Source: CAVXYG01 sp963766005 (GTDB taxonomy: Bacteria > Actinomycetota > Actinomycetes > S36-B12 > GCA-2699445). Taken from it: a DNA stretch of 64,000 nt. Location of the stretch: assembly GCA_963766005.1 (NCBI GenBank), contig CAVXYG010000006.1, forward strand, positions 248,001-312,000, read 5' to 3'. This document shows, in pieces, positions 60,409 through 64,000 of this stretch; the first letter of the stretch is position 1, and the number at the start of each line of letters is the position of its first letter. Under the pieces are notes generated by a model. The model was not told the DNA's origin, did not search any database, and saw nothing but the letters and a program-made list of their open reading frames with translations. Both the position numbers and the translations under genes were made by a program.

Positions 60409-60846
60409 TCACGCCGACTCGCCCGTGGAGCGCTGGTCCGCCTGCAGCGAGGCCAGCCGGCCCAGCAGACCGTTGATGAAGCGCGGCGATTCATCGGTCG
60501 AGAGGTCCTTGGCGAGCAGGACAGCCTCCGAGACCGCCACCCCCGGCGGCACGGCGCTGTCGTGGAGCAACTCGTAGGCGCCGATGCGCAGGACGTTGCG
60601 GTCCACCATGGGCATGCGGTCCAGGGACCAGCCGATGGCGTAGGTCGACAACTGCTCGTCGATGTCCTGTCGGTACTCCACGATGCCGGCGACCAGGGCA
60701 TCGGTGTAGGGGTTCAGCGGTGGCTCGCCGGCCTCCGCGCGGCGGCGCCGCACGTCGGCGAGCACGTCCAGCGGCGCCAGGCCGCGCATCTCGGCCTCGA
60801 ACAGGATGTCGAGGGCACGTCGCCTGGCCTTCCTGCGGGCTGCCAT
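60409..60846 (-). CDS. nusB: Transcription antitermination factor NusB
   Basis: 145-aa helical protein: RRKARRRALDILFEAEMRGL (arginine-rich RNA-binding start), VRRRRAEAGEPPLNPYTDAL, YAIGWSLDRMPMVDRNVLRI GAYELL and FINGLLGRLA. It works with NusA/E/G on rRNA operons. It follows efp with a 3-bp gap, in the efp-nusB order usual for actinobacteria. Confidence 0.95.
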   Translation of the reverse strand: MAARRKARRRALDILFEAEMRGLAPLDVLADVRRRRAEAGEPPLNPYTDALVAGIVEYRQDIDEQLSTYAIGWSLDRMPMVDRNVLRIGAYELLHDSAVPPGVAVSEAVLLAKDLSTDESPRFINGLLGRLASLQADQRSTGESA

Positions 60847-60849
60847 GGG

Positions 60850-61410
60850 CTAGTTCACGCGACCGAGGTACGAGCCGTCGCGCGTGTCGACCTTGACGCG
60901 GGTCTCGGACTCGATGAACAGCGGGACCTGGATCGTTGCGCCGGTCTCCAGCGTGGCCGGCTTGGTCCCGCCGGTGGAACGGTCGCCCTGCAGCCCGGGC
61001 TCGGTATACGTGATGAGGAGCTCGACCGAGGCGGGCAGCTCCACGTACAGCGGCTGCCCGTCATGGGTTGCCACGACGGCCTCCTGGTTCTCCAGCAGGT
61101 AGCTCGCGGCCTGGCCGACGACGTCGTCGGCGACATGGAGCTGGTCGTAGGTGGAGGAATCCATGAACACCCAGTCGGTCCCGTCGCGGTACAGGTACTG
61201 CATCGCGCGCTTGTCGACGTTGGCGGTGTCGACCTTGACGCCCGCGTTGAACGTGCGGTCCACGACCTTGCCCGACAGGACGTTCTTCAACTTCGTCCGC
61301 ACGAAGGCGCCGCCCTTGCCCGGCTTCACGTGCTGGAACTCCACCACAGCCCACAGCTGTCCGTCGAAATTCAGCACCAGGCCGTTCTTCAGATCATTGG
61401 TCGTCGCCAC
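60850..61410 (-). CDS. efp: Elongation factor P
   Basis: 186-aa tRNA-shaped factor that rescues ribosomes at polyproline. N-terminal KOW-like domain with the tip loop HVKPGKGGAFVRTKLKN (tip Lys), OB domain MDSSTYDQLHVADDVVGQAA, and C-terminal TGGTKPATLETGATIQVPLF IE ... VDTRDGSYLGR. Start ATG at 61410. Between pepQ and nusB. Confidence 0.96.
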   Translation of the reverse strand: MATTNDLKNGLVLNFDGQLWAVVEFQHVKPGKGGAFVRTKLKNVLSGKVVDRTFNAGVKVDTANVDKRAMQYLYRDGTDWVFMDSSTYDQLHVADDVVGQAASYLLENQEAVVATHDGQPLYVELPASVELLITYTEPGLQGDRSTGGTKPATLETGATIQVPLFIESETRVKVDTRDGSYLGRVN

Positions 61411-61443
61411 GTGTCCTCGTTTCTCTTGTCGCCCGCCGCGTCG

Positions 61444-62538
61444 TCACCGCACCGTCAGCAGATCTCTCGACAGGGCGACCAGCGATCGGCAGCCCCCATC
61501 CTCAATGACGGCGGTGTCCTCGATCCGGACGCCGCCGACGCCCGGCAGGTAGACGCCCGGCTCGATGGTGATGGCCATTCCCTGGGCCAGTGTACCCGCG
61601 CTCTTCGGCGCGATCAGCGGTCGCTCGTGGATCTGCAGTCCCACGCCGTGCCCCAGCCCGTGGCCGAAGTGCGCGCCGTGCCCGGCCGCGGCGATGACGT
61701 CTCGCGCTGCGCGATCAACCTCGGCGACCGCCGCCCCGGCAGTTGCCGCGGACAGCCCTGCTTGCTGCGCCGCCAGCACGAGCCCGTGCACGGCGCGCTG
61801 GGCGGACGCCGGGTCGGCGGCCACGACGAAGGTCCGGGTGATGTCGGCGTGGTAGCCGCGGACGAGTGCTCCGAAGTCGATCTTCAGCAGATCCCCGCGT
61901 TCCAGTCGACGGTGCGTCGGGTCATGGTGGGGCACGGCGCTGTTCGGTCCGGCCGCGACAATGCTCGCGAAGCCAGGCCCCTCCCCCGGGCCGTCGGCGA
62001 GCAGCCACTCCAGTCGCCGTGCCAGCTCGCGCTCGGTGCGGCCCGCCACGCCGTCGTCGAGCACCTGCAGCAACGCCTCCTGCGACACCTGGCACGCCGC
62101 TTCGATCGCGGCGATCTCGGCCGGGTCCTTGTGGCTGCGCAGCCGTCCCACGAGGTCCTCGGCGAGGTCGAGGCCTGCGTGGTCGGCAGCCGTCGAGCGC
62201 CACCGCGCGGCCGTGATCGCGTGCCCCTCCAGCAGCGCCCTGCGATCGCCGCGCTCCCGCAGCGCTGCCGTGAGCACGTCGCGGGCCTCGATCACCGAGA
62301 CGCCGAGCACCTGCTCGACCGCTGCGGGCAGGTAGCGGGAATCGGTGAACAGGGCGCAGTCGTCGCCGTCGACCAGCACCGCGCCGTTCGATCCGCGGAA
62401 TCCGGTGAGGTAGCGGACGTTCACGGGGTCGGTGACGATCAGGGCGGCGCGGTGGTGCTGCTCTTGGAGCACGCGCGCCAACCGTGCCCGGCGCTGCGCG
62501 GTGCGCTCGGCGGCGAACGGATCGGGGAGCGTCGTCAC
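61444..62538 (-). CDS. pepQ: Xaa-Pro dipeptidase/aminopeptidase (M24B)
   Basis: 364-aa metallopeptidase of the creatinase fold. Metal ligands are visible: KIDFGALVRGYHADITRTF (two Asp), FGHGLGHGVGLQIHERP (His), ITIEPGVYLPGVGGVRIED (Glu, Glu). It cleaves Xaa-Pro bonds. The GTG start overlaps the aroQ stop (GTGA). In the aroB-aroQ-pepQ-efp-nusB operon. Confidence 0.92.
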   Translation of the reverse strand: MTTLPDPFAAERTAQRRARLARVLQEQHHRAALIVTDPVNVRYLTGFRGSNGAVLVDGDDCALFTDSRYLPAAVEQVLGVSVIEARDVLTAALRERGDRRALLEGHAITAARWRSTAADHAGLDLAEDLVGRLRSHKDPAEIAAIEAACQVSQEALLQVLDDGVAGRTERELARRLEWLLADGPGEGPGFASIVAAGPNSAVPHHDPTHRRLERGDLLKIDFGALVRGYHADITRTFVVAADPASAQRAVHGLVLAAQQAGLSAATAGAAVAEVDRAARDVIAAAGHGAHFGHGLGHGVGLQIHERPLIAPKSAGTLAQGMAITIEPGVYLPGVGGVRIEDTAVIEDGGCRSLVALSRDLLTVR

Positions 62539-63002
62539 GTGCTGTGCAGCCAGCGGGCCATCTGCGCGATCGCCAGTCGGTAGGAGTCGATGCCGAACCC
62601 GGCGATCGTGCCCTCCACCACGGCCGAGACCACCGATTCGTGGCGGAACGCCTCGCGGGCGGCGGGGTTGCTCAGGTGCACCTCGATCATGGGCGCCCGA
62701 CGCTGCGCGCACGCATCGCGCAGCGCGTAGGAGTAGTGGGTGAACGCCGCCGGATTGATGACGACCGGCGTCGAGGCGTCGATCGCGCCGTGGATCGCGG
62801 CGATGAGCTCGGCCTCGTCATCGGTCTGGAGCACGTCGACCTCCAGGCCCAGGTCGGCGCCGTACTCCTGGCACAGCCTCACCAGTGCGGCGTGGTCTGT
62901 CGAGCCGTACACCTCGGGCTCGCGGCTGCCGAGCCGGCCCAGGTTCGGGCCGTTGAGGACCAGCACCGCGGGTCGAGGCCCCGCCGAACCGGAAGACGTC
63001 AT
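62535..63002 (-). CDS. aroQ: 3-dehydroquinate dehydratase, type II
   Basis: 155-aa enzyme: VLVLNGPNLGRLGSREPEVY (the usual NGPNLxxLGxREPxxYG), then VVINPAAFTHYSYALRDA and MIEVHLSNPAAREAFRHESVVS. It turns 3-dehydroquinate to 3-dehydroshikimate, the third shikimate step. Its ATG overlaps the aroB stop. Confidence 0.96.
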   Translation of the reverse strand: MTSSGSAGPRPAVLVLNGPNLGRLGSREPEVYGSTDHAALVRLCQEYGADLGLEVDVLQTDDEAELIAAIHGAIDASTPVVINPAAFTHYSYALRDACAQRRAPMIEVHLSNPAAREAFRHESVVSAVVEGTIAGFGIDSYRLAIAQMARWLHST

Positions 63003-64000
63003 CGCGACACCTCCGCGTAGGCCGACACCAGCAGTGCCGGATCGGGACCTTCGAGCAGACCAGGCTTGCCGATTGCGTCCAGGACGACGAAGCGCAGCAG
63101 GTCTCCGCGGGACTTCTTATCCAGCCGCATGGCGGCCAGGAGATCGTCCCATCGGTCGCCCCGGTAGGCCGTGGGCAACCCGACCGCGGTGAGGATATCG
63201 CGGTGCCGCTGGACCGCGGCGTCGGACAGCCGGCCGGACAACCGGGCCAGCTCGGCGACGTAGACCATGCCGACGGCGACCGCCGCCCCGTGCCGCCAGC
63301 GGTAGCGCTCCACGCGTTCGATCGCGTGGCCGAACGTGTGTCCGTAGTTCAGCACCTCCCGTCCGAGCCGGCGGTCCAGGGACTCGGTCAGGTCGTCGGC
63401 GACCACGGCGGCCTTCACCGCCACCGCCCGCCGGATGAGCTCGGTGGCGACCTCGGCGTCGGCGTCGACCGCCGCCCCGGGGTCCGCCTCGATGAGGTCG
63501 AGGATCCCGGGGTCGGCGATGAAACCGCACTTGATGACCTCGGCCAGCCCGGCGACGTAGTCGTTGCGCGGCAGGGTCGCCAGAGCGTTCAGGTCGCAGA
63601 GCACGCCGGCGGGCGGATGGATCGCGCCGACGAGGTTCTTCCCGGCGTCGGTGTTGATCCCGGTCTTGCCCCCCACCGCGGCGTCCACCATGCCCAGCAG
63701 CGTGGTCGGGATATGCACGACGGCGACACCGCGCAGCCAGGTGGCGGCAACGAACCCGCCGAGGTCGGTCGTGGCGCCGCCGCCGAGGGCGACGATGGCG
63801 TCGGAGCGCGTGAAGCCGGACTGGCCGAGCGCGGTCCAGCAGAACTCCAGCACCGCGGCCGTCTTGGCGTCCTCGGCATCCGGGACCTCCAGCGTGATCA
63901 CCCGGTAGGACTCGGCCAGGGAGTCGCGGATGGCGTCGGCGCTGGTGGCCAGCGCGGCGGGATGGATGATCGCGATCTGCTGCGGCCGGCGGCCGAGCAG
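62999..64000 (-). CDS. aroB: 3-dehydroquinate synthase, N-terminus beyond the window
   Basis: Enzyme of the second shikimate step, NAD- and zinc-dependent. The open frame runs off the right edge; visible residues include AIVALGGGATTDLGGFVAAT, VVHIPTTLLGMVDAAVGGKT, AGLAEVIKCGFIADPGILDL, and LNYGHTFGHAIERVERYRWR HG (metal-binding His). First gene visible of the aro-pepQ-efp-nusB operon; upstream genes would lie beyond 64000. Confidence 0.95.
   Translation of the reverse strand: MLGRRPQQIAIIHPAALATSADAIRDSLAESYRVITLEVPDAEDAKTAAVLEFCWTALGQSGFTRSDAIVALGGGATTDLGGFVAATWLRGVAVVHIPTTLLGMVDAAVGGKTGINTDAGKNLVGAIHPPAGVLCDLNALATLPRNDYVAGLAEVIKCGFIADPGILDLIEADPGAAVDADAEVATELIRRAVAVKAAVVADDLTESLDRRLGREVLNYGHTFGHAIERVERYRWRHGAAVAVGMVYVAELARLSGRLSDAAVQRHRDILTAVGLPTAYRGDRWDDLLAAMRLDKKSRGDLLRFVVLDAIGKPGLLEGPDPALLVSAYAEVSR

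Noticed and set aside
60370..62583. 737-codon open frame on the plus strand
   Set aside because: Antisense to nusB, efp and pepQ, which are recognised with full motifs.

Overview
The window is high-GC DNA (about 70% G+C by eye) from an actinobacterium. Three blocks keep gene orders I recall from Mycobacterium tuberculosis and other Actinomycetia: pgsA, an FHA protein, ftsR, a bifunctional-nuclease gene and a second merR (as Rv1822-Rv1830); tlyA, nadK, recN, pyrG, a NUDIX gene, parA, scpA, scpB, rluB, cmk and der (as Rv1694-Rv1713); and aroB, aroQ, pepQ, efp and nusB (as Rv2538c-Rv2533c). Many neighbouring genes overlap by 4 bp (ATGA or GTGA). Several starts lie 6-8 nt after a TANNNT -10 box, the usual sign of leaderless transcription in this phylum. 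The species cannot be named from the sequence.

Layout. 1-11.7 kb: mostly core, with an SDR enzyme (cut by the window edge), SRPBCC and hotdog proteins, the merR/BFN/ftsR/FHA/pgsA cluster, a trans-sulfuration-type PLP enzyme, a NatAB-like ABC exporter and a DUF389 membrane protein. 11.7-27.9 kb: sparse DNA with hypothetical membrane and secreted proteins, a YihY/BrkB protein, an acetyl-CoA hydrolase/GNAT fusion, cupins, tandem and inverted repeats, and relics of IS110, IS3, an esterase, a secreted protein and a DUF4913 gene. 28.0-42.5 kb: a decayed genomic island at the 3' end of tRNA-Pro(GGG). Its left end carries a 35-bp copy of the tRNA 3' half, and its tyrosine integrase is broken. It still holds four complete toxin-antitoxin modules (PIN/RHH; a small toxin with an RHH partner; MNT/HepT; RelE/Phd-type), orphan RHH pieces, IS256 and IS3 fragments, a coupled SEC-C/TPR plus pRiA4b-ORF3 pair, and a DUF4231-like membrane protein. 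42.5-64 kb: core genes, nearly all on the minus strand, for ribosome assembly, chromosome segregation, aromatic amino-acid synthesis, nucleotide and NAD metabolism, DNA repair and translation, plus an unusual tRNA-Leu(CAA).

How the parts work together. The core minus-strand genes form long coupled operons: aroB-aroQ-pepQ-efp-nusB; a 46-aa gene-tlyA-nadK-recN; pyrG-NUDIX; and parA-scpA-scpB-rluB followed by aroH-tyrA and cmk-der. The island looks like an element whose mobility genes decayed while its addiction modules persisted. Single-base frameshifts also break core genes (recN, a phasin-like gene, the end of a livK-like gene), so some apparent decay may be base-calling or assembly error.

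No CRISPR array, rRNA operon or complete biosynthetic gene cluster was found. The least explained items are the SEC-C/pRiA4b pair, the short-arm tRNA-Leu, the tiny leaderless membrane peptide at 59.2 kb, and the 24-bp palindrome inserted in the dead IS256.
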